From Streptomyces spinosus (GTDB lineage: Bacteria; Actinomycetota; Actinomycetes; Streptomycetales; Streptomycetaceae), in contig NZ_JAINRC010000020.1 in NCBI RefSeq assembly GCF_020400655.1, forward strand, positions 62,001 through 126,000: 64,000 nucleotides of DNA, written 5' to 3'. Shown here one piece after another: positions 57,004-64,000 of this stretch. The notes under the pieces are model-generated. The model saw nothing but the letters and a program-made list of their open reading frames with translations. It was not told the DNA's origin and searched no databases. A program made the translations under genes and the position numbers. Each line of letters begins with the position of its first letter. Position 1 is the first letter of the stretch.

Positions 57004-58251
57004 ATGACGATCAGCCGTAGGGATCTGCTGGCCGCAGGGGCGGGCGCCGGGGTGCTCACGGCCTGCGGGTCCAACACCGGCCGGGGCGGCGGTGGTCCGG
57101 GGCCGCAGCTGACGCAGTGGTACCACCAGTACGGCGAGCCCGGAACCGAGCGGGCCGTGCGGCGGTACGCGGCCGGCTTCGGCAGGGCACGCGTCTCGGT
57201 GCAGTGGCGGCCGGGGAACTACGACCAGCAGACCGCAGCCGCACTGCTCACCGACTCCGGGCCCGACGTCTTCGAGGTCAACGGGCCCACCCTCGACCAG
57301 ATCCGGGGCGGGCAGGTGCTCGACCTCACCGACCTGGTGCGGGAGGTGAAGGACGACTTCAATCCGGCCGTGCTCGCGCCGAAGACCCACGAGGGCAGGG
57401 TCTACGGCATTCCGCAGGTCATCGACATGCAGATGCTCTACTACCGCAAGAGCCTGCTGGAGGACGCCGGTGTCGAGCCGCCCGCCACCCTGGACGCCCT
57501 GGTCGACGCCGCGCACCGGCTCACCACCGGCAAGGTGAAGGGGCTCTTCCTCGGGAACGACGGCGGAGCGGGCGTGCTCGGCGGGACCCCCCTGTACGCG
57601 GCCGGATTCCGGTTCGTCGGCGACGACGGCGAGGTCGGCTTCGACGACCCCGCCGCCGCCCGCACCCTCGGCAAGCTGCACCGGCTGTACGCCGACAAGT
57701 CCCTGCTCCTCGGCGCGCCCAGCGACTGGTCGGACCCGTCCGCCTTCGTACAGGGGCTGACCGCGATGCAGTGGACCGGGCTGTGGGCGCTGCCGCGGAT
57801 CCGCGAGGAACTCGGGGACGATTTCGGGGTGCTGCCCTTCCCGCGCGACGGGAGCCACGGGCGGCCCTCCGTGCCCATCGGGGCGTACGGCGCCGCCGTC
57901 AGCGCCCGCAGCCGGCACGAGGAGCCGGCCAAGGAGTACGTGAAGTGGCTCTGGGTCGAACGCACCGACCACCAGGAGGACTTCGCGCTCTCCTACGGGT
58001 TCCACATCCCCGCCCGGATCTCCCTCGCCGAGAAGGCCACCGCGCTGAAGCACGGTCCCGCCGCCGACGCCGTTCGCTTCACCACCGACCACGGCTACGC
58101 CCAGCCGCTGCTGTGGACCCCGGCGAGCCAGACCGCCTACCAGGACGCGCTCAGCCGGATCATCAGGGACGGGGCCGGCCCGGAGCCGGAACTGCGGGCC
58201 GTCGTACGGAAGGTGTCGGCCGAACTCGACCGCGTGAAGAAGACGTCGTGA
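57004..58251 (+). CDS. Carbohydrate ABC transporter substrate-binding lipoprotein
   Basis: A 415-residue family-1 solute-binding protein. The N-terminus has SRRDLLAAGAGAGVLTAC, a twin-arginine followed by the lipobox LTAC, so it is a (possibly Tat-exported) lipoprotein. QVIDMQMLYYRKSLLEDAG and the glycine-rich and WVERTDHQEDF segments fit sugar binders. GGGGG precedes ATG 57004; upstream in-frame codons are not needed. Its stop overlaps the start of the first permease (GTGA). The sugar is unknown. Confidence 0.9.
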   Translation: MTISRRDLLAAGAGAGVLTACGSNTGRGGGGPGPQLTQWYHQYGEPGTERAVRRYAAGFGRARVSVQWRPGNYDQQTAAALLTDSGPDVFEVNGPTLDQIRGGQVLDLTDLVREVKDDFNPAVLAPKTHEGRVYGIPQVIDMQMLYYRKSLLEDAGVEPPATLDALVDAAHRLTTGKVKGLFLGNDGGAGVLGGTPLYAAGFRFVGDDGEVGFDDPAAARTLGKLHRLYADKSLLLGAPSDWSDPSAFVQGLTAMQWTGLWALPRIREELGDDFGVLPFPRDGSHGRPSVPIGAYGAAVSARSRHEEPAKEYVKWLWVERTDHQEDFALSYGFHIPARISLAEKATALKHGPAADAVRFTTDHGYAQPLLWTPASQTAYQDALSRIIRDGAGPEPELRAVVRKVSAELDRVKKTS

Positions 58252-59150
58252 GGCGGCGTGCGGCGCTCTGGTTCTGGGTGTTCGTCGGGCCCTTCGCGTT
58301 CGGGCTCGCGCTGTTCACGTACGTCCCGCTGCTGTGGAGCGTGGCGCTCGGCTTCTTCGACGCGCACAACACGGTCACGCCGACGCACTTCGTCGGGCTG
58401 GACAACTACACGGCCATGCTGCGGGACCGGGCGTTCGTGGACAGCCTGAAGACCTTCGTCGTCTTCACGGCCTTCATCGTGCCCGTCACCTACGTCTTCT
58501 CCCTCTCCCTCGCCCTGATGGTCAACCGCCTCAGGGCCGCCCGGGCCTTCTTCCGGTCCGTGTTCTTCCTGCCGGCCGCGTGCAGTTACGTCGTGGCCGC
58601 GCTCATCTGGAAGATGTCGCTGTTCAACGGGGTGCGGTTCGGGCTCGCCAACACCGTGCTGGGATGGTTCGGCGGCGAACCCGTCGCCTGGCTGGCAACC
58701 ACCGATCCGCCCTGGTACTGGCTGGTCATCGTGACCGTACGGCTGTGGCTCCAGGCCGGCTTCTACATGATCCTGTTCCTCGCCGGGCTCCAGCGGATCG
58801 ACCCGGCGCTGTACGAGGCGGCGGCGGTGGACGGCGCCCGGCCCGGCTGGACGGTGCTGCGGCACATCACCCTGCCCCAGCTGCGGGCCACCTCGGCCGC
58901 GGTGGTGCTGCTGCTCGGCGTGGGCGCCTTCCAGGCCTTCGACGAGTTCTACAACCTGCTGTCCGACGCCCGCGGCTATCCGCCGTACGCCCGGCCGCCG
59001 TTGGTCTACCTCTACTACACCGCCCTCGGGCAGGGGCAGAACCTCGGGCTCGGCAGCGCGGGCGCGGTGATCCTCGCGCTGGTCATCGCAGTCGTCACGG
59101 TGGGGCAGGCGCGCTGGCTGCGGCTGGGGAGGACGGACGGCGATGGATGA
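58248..59150 (+). CDS. Carbohydrate ABC transporter permease (MalF/UgpA-like)
   Basis: A 300-residue inner-membrane permease with six predicted helices. YEAAAVDGARPGWTVLRHITLPQL (in part EAAAVDGARPGW) is the EAA loop that contacts the ATPase. GTG 58248 overlaps the binding-protein stop; its own stop lies 8 nt inside the second permease. Confidence 0.93.
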   Translation: MRRRAALWFWVFVGPFAFGLALFTYVPLLWSVALGFFDAHNTVTPTHFVGLDNYTAMLRDRAFVDSLKTFVVFTAFIVPVTYVFSLSLALMVNRLRAARAFFRSVFFLPAACSYVVAALIWKMSLFNGVRFGLANTVLGWFGGEPVAWLATTDPPWYWLVIVTVRLWLQAGFYMILFLAGLQRIDPALYEAAAVDGARPGWTVLRHITLPQLRATSAAVVLLLGVGAFQAFDEFYNLLSDARGYPPYARPPLVYLYYTALGQGQNLGLGSAGAVILALVIAVVTVGQARWLRLGRTDGDG

Positions 59151-59976
59151 CGCCCTGGTACGGGCCGGGCGGGCGCTGCGGCTGGTGCTGCTGATCGCGC
59201 TCGCCCTGCTCTTCCTGATCCCCTTCTACCTGCTCGTGCGCAACGGGCTGGCCGACGAGAAGGAGATCACCTCCCCCGAGTGGACCTTCCTCCCCCGCCA
59301 CCTGCGGTGGGGCAACGTCGGCGAACTGTTCGGCGACCCGTCCGTGCCGTTCGCCCGGTCCCTGCTCAACTCCGCGCTGATCGCCGTCGCCACCACCCTC
59401 GGCACCCTGCTCCTCGCCTCCCTCGCCGGGTACGGCCTCGCCCGCATCCCCTACCGCCACGCGAACAAGGTCTTCTACGCCGTGCTGGGCACCCTGCTCG
59501 TCCCGGCGGCCGTCACCTTCGTGCCCAGCTTCGTGCTGGTGTCGTCGCTGGGCTGGGTCTCCACGCTGCGCGGACTGATCGTGCCGACCCTGTTCCCGGC
59601 CTTCGCCTGCTTCGTGTTCCGGCAGTACTTCCTCGGCTTCCCCCGGGAGCTGGAGGACGCGGCACAGGTGGACGGGCTCGGGTACTGGCGGACGTACTGG
59701 CTCGTCGTCGTCCCGGGCGCCCGTCCGGTGTTCGCGGCCGTCGGGACGATCGTGTTCCTCGGCGCGTGGAACTCCTTCCTGTGGCCGCTGGTGATCGGGC
59801 AGGACCAGAACGCCTGGACCGTGCAGGTGGCCCTGTCCTCGTTCACCACCGCCCAGGTCGTACGGCTGCACGAACTGTTCGTCGCGGCGGCCGTGTCGAT
59901 CCTGCCGCTGCTCCTGGTGTTCCTGTGTTTCCAGCGGTGGATCGTGGCCGGGGTGGAGCGGTCCGGGATCGACTGA
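59143..59976 (+). CDS. Carbohydrate ABC transporter permease (MalG/UgpE-like)
   Basis: A 277-residue permease with six helices. LEDAAQVDGLGYWRTYWLVVVPG (in part LEDAAQVDGLGYWRTYW) is its EAA loop, and GAWNSFLWPLVI is typical of this subunit. No ATPase gene follows; the next gene is convergent 11 nt away. In Streptomyces such importers are usually energised by the shared ATPase MsiK encoded elsewhere. Confidence 0.93.
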   Translation: MDDALVRAGRALRLVLLIALALLFLIPFYLLVRNGLADEKEITSPEWTFLPRHLRWGNVGELFGDPSVPFARSLLNSALIAVATTLGTLLLASLAGYGLARIPYRHANKVFYAVLGTLLVPAAVTFVPSFVLVSSLGWVSTLRGLIVPTLFPAFACFVFRQYFLGFPRELEDAAQVDGLGYWRTYWLVVVPGARPVFAAVGTIVFLGAWNSFLWPLVIGQDQNAWTVQVALSSFTTAQVVRLHELFVAAAVSILPLLLVFLCFQRWIVAGVERSGID

Positions 59977-59987
59977 CGCGGCCGGAG

Positions 59988-60755
59988 TCAGGCCGTGGCG
60001 CCGCCGTCGATCACCAGGTCGGCGCCGACCACCGAGGCCGCGTCGTCCGAGGCCAGGTACAGCACGGCGGCGGCCACCTCCGCGACGGTGGAGACCCGGC
60101 CGAGCGGCACCTCGTCGCGCATGCGCGCGGCCCGTCCGGCCTCGGTCTCCCCGTCCCGGAACGACATGTCCGTGGCGGTGGGGCCGGGGCTGACGGCGTT
60201 GACGCGCACACCGTCGGCGATGTGGTCCAGGGCGGCGGCGCGGGTGAGGACGGACACGGCCGCCTTGCTGACGGCGTAGCCGGCGGTGCCGGGCCGCCTG
60301 CTGTGCACGCCGATCCGGGAGGCGATGTTCACGATGGCGCCGCCGTCCGGCTGGGTGCGCATCTGCGCGATCTCGGCCTGGAGGGCGAGGAAGACACCGG
60401 TGACGTTGATGTCGAGCATCCGGCGCCAGTCCTCCTCGGCCAGGTCGCCCACGGACCGCCCCCGGCCCTGAAGGACCCCGGCGTTGTTCACGGCCACGTC
60501 GAGGGAGCCGAAGCGGTCCACGGTGGCGTCCACCAGGGCGCGCAGATCGTCGGCGCGGGAGACGTCGGCGGTCACGGCGAGCCCCTTGCCGCCCTCGGCC
60601 TCGATCAGGGCCACGGTCTCGTCCAGCGGTTCCCGGCGCCGGCCGGCGACGACGACCCGGGCGCCCTCCCGGGCCAGGGCGAGGGCCACCCCGCGGCCGA
60701 TGCCGGAGCCGGCGCCGGTGACGAGGGCGGTCCGACCGGAGAAGCGGTGCGTCAT
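59988..60755 (-). CDS. SDR family oxidoreductase
   Basis: A 255-residue classical short-chain dehydrogenase. The cofactor motif TGAGSGIG, the NNAG motif and the active-site GYAVSKAA (Tyr-x-x-x-Lys) are present; GRR after the second strand suggests NADP. AGGGAA precedes ATG 60755. It is downstream of a TetR gene on the same strand, and GGAACGAGAGGTTC in the gap may be an operator. Substrate unknown. Confidence 0.9.
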   Translation of the reverse strand: MTHRFSGRTALVTGAGSGIGRGVALALAREGARVVVAGRRREPLDETVALIEAEGGKGLAVTADVSRADDLRALVDATVDRFGSLDVAVNNAGVLQGRGRSVGDLAEEDWRRMLDINVTGVFLALQAEIAQMRTQPDGGAIVNIASRIGVHSRRPGTAGYAVSKAAVSVLTRAAALDHIADGVRVNAVSPGPTATDMSFRDGETEAGRAARMRDEVPLGRVSTVAEVAAAVLYLASDDAASVVGADLVIDGGATA

Positions 60756-60770
60756 ATGAGGTTCCCTTTT

Positions 60771-60788
60771 CTGGAACGAGAGGTTCAG
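60771..60788. promoter_or_regulatory. Imperfect palindrome upstream of SDR gene
   Basis: CTGGAACGAGAGGTTCAG is largely self-complementary (six of nine pairs plus one G-T) and lies 16 nt before the SDR start. It could be a TetR-type operator. Confidence 0.35.
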
Positions 60789-60884
60789 TATGAGGGTGGG
60801 AAAAAACGCGCCCTCAGGAGCGCGCCTTGCGTAATCAGCGCGTCCGGGAGGCGCGGCCGGCAAGCGCGTTCTCCGGGGCCCTGC

Positions 60885-61472
60885 TCAGGCGTCCAGCAGC
60901 GCCAGGGCCTGCTCCGCCGCGTCCCGGACCCTGGCCGGGTCCGTCGAGGCCTTGCCCACCACCCGCAGGCCCTGGAGCAGGACCAGCAGCATGCGCGCGA
61001 GGGTCAGCGGGTCGCGGTCCCCGGCCAGCTCGCCCCGCTCCTGGGCGCGGACGAGGGCGGAGTGCAGCAGGGTCTCGACGGTGTCCCAGCTGCGCTCCAC
61101 CCGGCGGGCGGCCTCCCGGTCGTGCGGGGCCAGCTCGACCGCCGTGTTCGTGACCAGGCAGCCCTGCTCCCGCGTCGCCTCGGCGGCGGCCTCGGCGGCG
61201 AACCGCCGGACCAGCCCGCGCACGGCCGGCAGTACCGGGCCGGGCCGGGACAGCTCCCGCGTCAGCACCGGGTCCTGCGTCTGCCCGTAGCGGTCCAGTG
61301 CCCGCAGGTACAGCTCGTGCTTGCTGCCGAACGTGGCGTACAGGCTGGCCTTGCCGATGCCCAGGTGCCCGACCAGGTCGGCCATCGACGTCGCCTCGTA
61401 GCCGCGCCGCCAGAACAGCTCCAGGGCCGACTGGAGCGCCGCGTCGGGGTCGAATTCCTTGGGTCGGGCCAT
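60885..61472 (-). CDS. TetR family transcriptional regulator
   Basis: A 195-residue TetR regulator. The HTH contains ATSMADLVGHLGIGKASLYATFGSK, here noted in part as SMADLVGHLGIGKASLYATF, and the C-terminal domain has the TetR_C LVTNTAVELAPHD segment with a conserved Cys before it (QGCL). It starts divergently from the zinc-binding dehydrogenase gene at 61583, and a perfect palindrome lies between them. Confidence 0.9.
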   Translation of the reverse strand: MARPKEFDPDAALQSALELFWRRGYEATSMADLVGHLGIGKASLYATFGSKHELYLRALDRYGQTQDPVLTRELSRPGPVLPAVRGLVRRFAAEAAAEATREQGCLVTNTAVELAPHDREAARRVERSWDTVETLLHSALVRAQERGELAGDRDPLTLARMLLVLLQGLRVVGKASTDPARVRDAAEQALALLDA

Positions 61473-61495
61473 GGAGGCAGGCTAGGCCCATCTGA

Positions 61496-61505
61496 ACCGA
61501 TCGGT
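61496..61505. promoter_or_regulatory. ACCGATCGGT palindrome between TetR and oxidoreductase
   Basis: A perfect 10-bp palindrome in the 110-nt divergent gap, 24 nt before the TetR start. Such ACCGATCGGT cores are common TetR operators. Confidence 0.55.
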
Positions 61506-61582
61506 CAAGAAACTGCCATGGCGACGAAGGGCTCGCGAGGGCGCCGCGCGCGTTGTGGCCCCCGGTGGCAGCATGGAGGGCC

Positions 61583-62566
61583 ATGCGTGCCGCGTACATC
61601 GAGCAGCCGGGTCCCCCGGACGTGATCCGGTACGGCGAGCTGCCCGCGCCCCGCCCCGGCCCGACCGACGTCCTGGTGGACGTGCTCGCCACCGCCGTGG
61701 ACCCGGTGGACGCCCTCGTCCGGTCGGGAGCCTTCCGTACGGCCCTGGACTTCCCGTTCGTCATCGGCCGGGACCTGGTGGGGACGGTCGCGGAGACCGG
61801 GCCCGGTGTGACCGGCTTCCGGGCCGGTGACCGCGTGTGGTGCAACAGCCTCGGGCACGAGGGACGGCAGGGCGCGGCCGCCGAGCAGGCGGTGGTGGCG
61901 GCCGACCGGCTCTACCCCCTGCCCGCCGGCGTCGACCCGGACCTCGCCGTGGCCGCTGTGCACCCGGCCGCCACCGCCTACCTCGCCCTGTTCGTCCACG
62001 GCCGCCTCCGCCTCGGCGAGACCGTGCTGGTCGTGGGCGCCGCGGGCAACGTCGGCAGCGCCCTCGTGACGTTCGCCGCGCGGGCGGGGGCCCGGGTCCT
62101 CGCCACGGCCGGCGCCCGGGACGCCGGGTACTGCGCCCGGTCCGGCGCCGCCGAGGTGTTCGACTACCGCGACCCGGAGCTGACCGGGCGGATCCACCGG
62201 GCGGCGCCGGCCGGTGTCGACGTGTACCTGGACACGGCGGGCGTGAACGACCTGGAGACCTCGGTCGGCCTGCTCGCCCGCCGTGGCCGGGTGGTGCTGC
62301 TCGCCGGTGCGGGGACCCGGCCCGTGCTGCCCGCCGGACCGCTGTACATGAACGGCGGCTCCGTCGTGGGCTTCGTCATCTCGCACGCGACGACCGTCGA
62401 ACTCGCCGCCGCCGCGAGAGCCGTCAACGACCTGCTCGGGCAGGGGCAGCTGCGCCCCCGGACCCTGGAGGTGCTCCCGCTGGGCGCCGCCGCCGAGGCG
62501 CACGCGCGGATGGAGCGGGGAGAGCTGCGGGGCCGCCGGGTCGTGCTGCGCACGGACCCGGCCTGA
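61583..62566 (+). CDS. Quinone oxidoreductase-like (zinc-independent MDR family)
   Basis: A 327-residue medium-chain dehydrogenase/reductase. The N-terminal GroES-like domain begins MRAAYIEQPGPPDVIRYGEL and the Rossmann motif is VVGAAGNVGSALV (about residue 155). The zinc-ligand pattern of alcohol dehydrogenases is not seen, so a quinone oxidoreductase-type NADPH enzyme is likely. GGAGG precedes ATG 61583. Divergent from a TetR gene and probably controlled by it. Confidence 0.88.
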   Translation: MRAAYIEQPGPPDVIRYGELPAPRPGPTDVLVDVLATAVDPVDALVRSGAFRTALDFPFVIGRDLVGTVAETGPGVTGFRAGDRVWCNSLGHEGRQGAAAEQAVVAADRLYPLPAGVDPDLAVAAVHPAATAYLALFVHGRLRLGETVLVVGAAGNVGSALVTFAARAGARVLATAGARDAGYCARSGAAEVFDYRDPELTGRIHRAAPAGVDVYLDTAGVNDLETSVGLLARRGRVVLLAGAGTRPVLPAGPLYMNGGSVVGFVISHATTVELAAAARAVNDLLGQGQLRPRTLEVLPLGAAAEAHARMERGELRGRRVVLRTDPA

Positions 62567-62589
62567 CCCCGCCCGGTCCGCCGGTGGCG

Positions 62590-62940
62590 CTACAGGGCCC
62601 GCACCTCGTACGCCGTCACCCGCACCGACTCGTCGTCCAGGCACTCCCCGGTGAGCAGGTCGAAGCGCTGCTTCAGCAGCGGGGACGCCACGAACGGGCG
62701 GCCCCGGTGGGTGCCGGTCAGACCGCGGGAGAGGACGGCGGCGCCGGTGAAGGGGTCGCGGTTGCCGACGGCGTACAGCCGGTCCGCGCGGTCGCGGAAG
62801 AGGGCCACCTGGCGGCCGTCCGGCAGCAGGGCCGCCACTCCGCGGCCCGGGACCAGCAGGCTCAGGTCGCAGACCGTGAACCAGTCGTCCGCCAGCCGGA
62901 GCTGGACCTTCAGGTCGGTCGTCTCGACTGTCAGGGTCAT
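62590..62940 (-). CDS. nirD: Nitrite reductase small subunit NirD
   Basis: A 116-residue Rieske-like small subunit of assimilatory NAD(P)H nitrite reductase. WFTVCDLSLLVPGRGVAAL and the closing FDLLTGECLDD are family marks; the Rieske Cys/His ligands are absent as usual for NirD. It overlaps the nirB stop by ATGA, so the two subunits are coupled. Confidence 0.94.
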   Translation of the reverse strand: MTLTVETTDLKVQLRLADDWFTVCDLSLLVPGRGVAALLPDGRQVALFRDRADRLYAVGNRDPFTGAAVLSRGLTGTHRGRPFVASPLLKQRFDLLTGECLDDESVRVTAYEVRAL

Positions 62941-64000
62941 CGCTGGGCGCTTCCTTCCAGGACGTCGTCGGCGGGCCGCAGGCCGATGGCCAGCAGCGGC
63001 AGGTCGGGCTTGATCTGGTCGCGCTCGGGGACGAAGGAGACGACCGGGTCCGGGGTGTCCGGGGCGTTCACGAAGGACACGAACCGGGCCAGCTTCTCGG
63101 GGTCGTCGACCGTCTCCGCCCACTCGTCGCGGTAGTTCGCGACGTGCGCCCGCATCAGCCTCTCCAGCTCGTCGCAGATGCCGAGCGAGTCGTGCACCAC
63201 CACGTCCCGTACGTGCTCCAGGCCTCCCGGGAGCCGCTCCAGCCAGGTGCTGGTGCGCTCCAGACGGTCGGCCGTACGGATGTAGAACATCAGGAACCGG
63301 TCGATCAGCCGGACCAGCTCCGCGTCGGACAGGTCCTGGGCCAGCAGGTCGGCGTGGCGCGGGGTGGCGCCGCCGTTGCCGCCGACGTACAGGTTCCAGC
63401 CGCCCGAGGTGGCGATCACCCCGAAGTCCTTGGACTGGGCCTCCGCGCACTCCCGGGCGCACCCGGACACCGCCGACTTCAGCTTGTGCGGGGACCTCAG
63501 GCCCCGGTAGCGCAGCTCCAGGTCGATCGCCATGCGGACCGAGTCCTGCACGCCGTAGCGGCACCAGGTGGAGCCCACGCAGGACTTCACGGTGCGCAGC
63601 GACTTGCCGTAGGCGTGGCCGGACTCGAAGCCGGCGTCCACCAGCCGGGCCCAGATCAGCGGGAGCTGTTCGACACGGGCCCCGAACATGTCGATCCGCT
63701 GTCCGCCGGTGATCTTCGTGTAGAGGCCGAAGTCCCGGGCGATCTCGCCGAGCACGATCAGCTTCTCCGGTGCGATCTCCCCGCCGGGGATGCGCGGCAC
63801 CACCGAGTACGAGCCGTTCTTCTGGAGGTTGGCGAGGAAGTGGTCGTTGGTGTCCTGCAGCGCTGCCTGCTCGCCGTCCAGGACGTAGCCGCTCGCGCCG
63901 ATCACCGGGGCGAGGGAGGCGATGATCGAGCCGACGGCCGGCTTGCACACCTCGCAGCCGTCCCCGCCCCGGGCGCCCTCGCGGCCGTGGCGGTCCAGCA
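62937..64000 (-). CDS. nirB: Nitrite reductase large subunit NirB, C-terminal part (5' end outside window)
   Basis: The C-terminal about 355 residues of the siroheme/[4Fe-4S] nitrite reductase that reduces nitrite to ammonium. The cluster cysteines are in CVGSTWC and GCARECAEAQ. The edge of the window shows CEVCKPAVG, part of the [2Fe-2S] BFD-like domain. The open frame continues through position 64000, so the FAD/NAD domain lies beyond it. It is translationally coupled to nirD. Confidence 0.95.
   Translation of the reverse strand, partial: LDRHGREGARGGDGCEVCKPAVGSIIASLAPVIGASGYVLDGEQAALQDTNDHFLANLQKNGSYSVVPRIPGGEIAPEKLIVLGEIARDFGLYTKITGGQRIDMFGARVEQLPLIWARLVDAGFESGHAYGKSLRTVKSCVGSTWCRYGVQDSVRMAIDLELRYRGLRSPHKLKSAVSGCARECAEAQSKDFGVIATSGGWNLYVGGNGGATPRHADLLAQDLSDAELVRLIDRFLMFYIRTADRLERTSTWLERLPGGLEHVRDVVVHDSLGICDELERLMRAHVANYRDEWAETVDDPEKLARFVSFVNAPDTPDPVVSFVPERDQIKPDLPLLAIGLRPADDVLEGSAQR

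Noticed and set aside
53928-57077. A 1049-codon open frame antisense to ppdK
   Set aside because: A mirror of the strong codon bias of ppdK; no family features.
57117-58250. Plus-strand frame overlapping the binding-protein gene and running into the permease
   Set aside because: Only the part from 58248 is the real permease; the upstream part is out of frame with a clear binding protein.

Overview
The window looks like a chromosomal segment of a Streptomyces or very close actinomycete. GC content is very high, many starts are GTG, and the housekeeping order (rnz, phoH, ybeY, CBS-domain protein, era, leuA, recO, uppS, znu-zur, glyS, ppdK, nirBD) is the one I know from Streptomyces core chromosomes. 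Typical Streptomyces regulatory signatures are also visible: a leucine-rich leader before leuA, a Zur box, DasR-like sites and a GlnR-like box. Species cannot be named from the sequence alone.

Layout. 1-2.9 kb: end of a tricorn-type protease, a HIT protein, ribonuclease Z and an adenine deaminase-type enzyme. 2.8-7.0 kb: an MFS exporter, a glucarate dehydratase-like enolase-superfamily enzyme and a PfkB sugar kinase. 7.4-14 kb: RNA/ribosome block phoH-ybeY-CBS protein-MmcQ-cytidine deaminase homologue-era, interrupted by a minus-strand amtB-glnK pair with a GlnR-like box. 14-18.7 kb: XRE regulator, SDR, beta-glucosidase, and a protealysin-type M4 protease with its emfourin inhibitor. 18.7-21.8 kb: leuL-leuA and a TerB-like protein. 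21.8-29.7 kb: secreted sialidase facing a five-gene operon (peptide-type ABC transporter with a fused permease-ATPase, and a DapA/NanA-family aldolase). 29.6-30.5 kb: a non-coding tract of mosaic direct repeats. 30.5-38.2 kb: recO-uppS-secreted histidine phosphatase, znuACB-zur and glyS. 38.3-46.5 kb: chitinase with DasR-like boxes, aldo/keto reductase, TetR, two MFS exporters, XRE regulator and dusB. 46.5-53.6 kb: an LTA-synthase-like sulfatase, a truncated DHFR-like pseudogene, a coupled pair of sugar hydrolases and a divergent ROK regulator. 53.6-60 kb: ppdK and a carbohydrate ABC system without its own ATPase. 60-64 kb: SDR, TetR, a quinone-oxidoreductase-like enzyme and nirD-nirB (cut by the window end).

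How the parts work together. Several modules serve nutrient scavenging: chitin (DasR-controlled chitinase), sialylated glycans (sialidase plus aldolase plus ABC importer), alpha-glucosides or glucosylglycerate-like sugars (hydrolase pair plus ROK repressor), oligosaccharides (57-60 kb importer), zinc (Zur-controlled ZnuABC), ammonium (AmtB-GlnK) and nitrite (NirBD).

No prophage, CRISPR array, rRNA, tRNA or transposase gene was seen. The least explained features are: a conserved palindromic element that twice supplies the stop codon of the neighbouring gene and once abuts a truncated gene; the roughly 350-nt mosaic repeat before recO; a cytidine deaminase homologue that has lost its zinc ligands; and the extra amtB-glnK pair without glnD. 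Starts were chosen from ribosome binding sites and family starts; no database search was possible.
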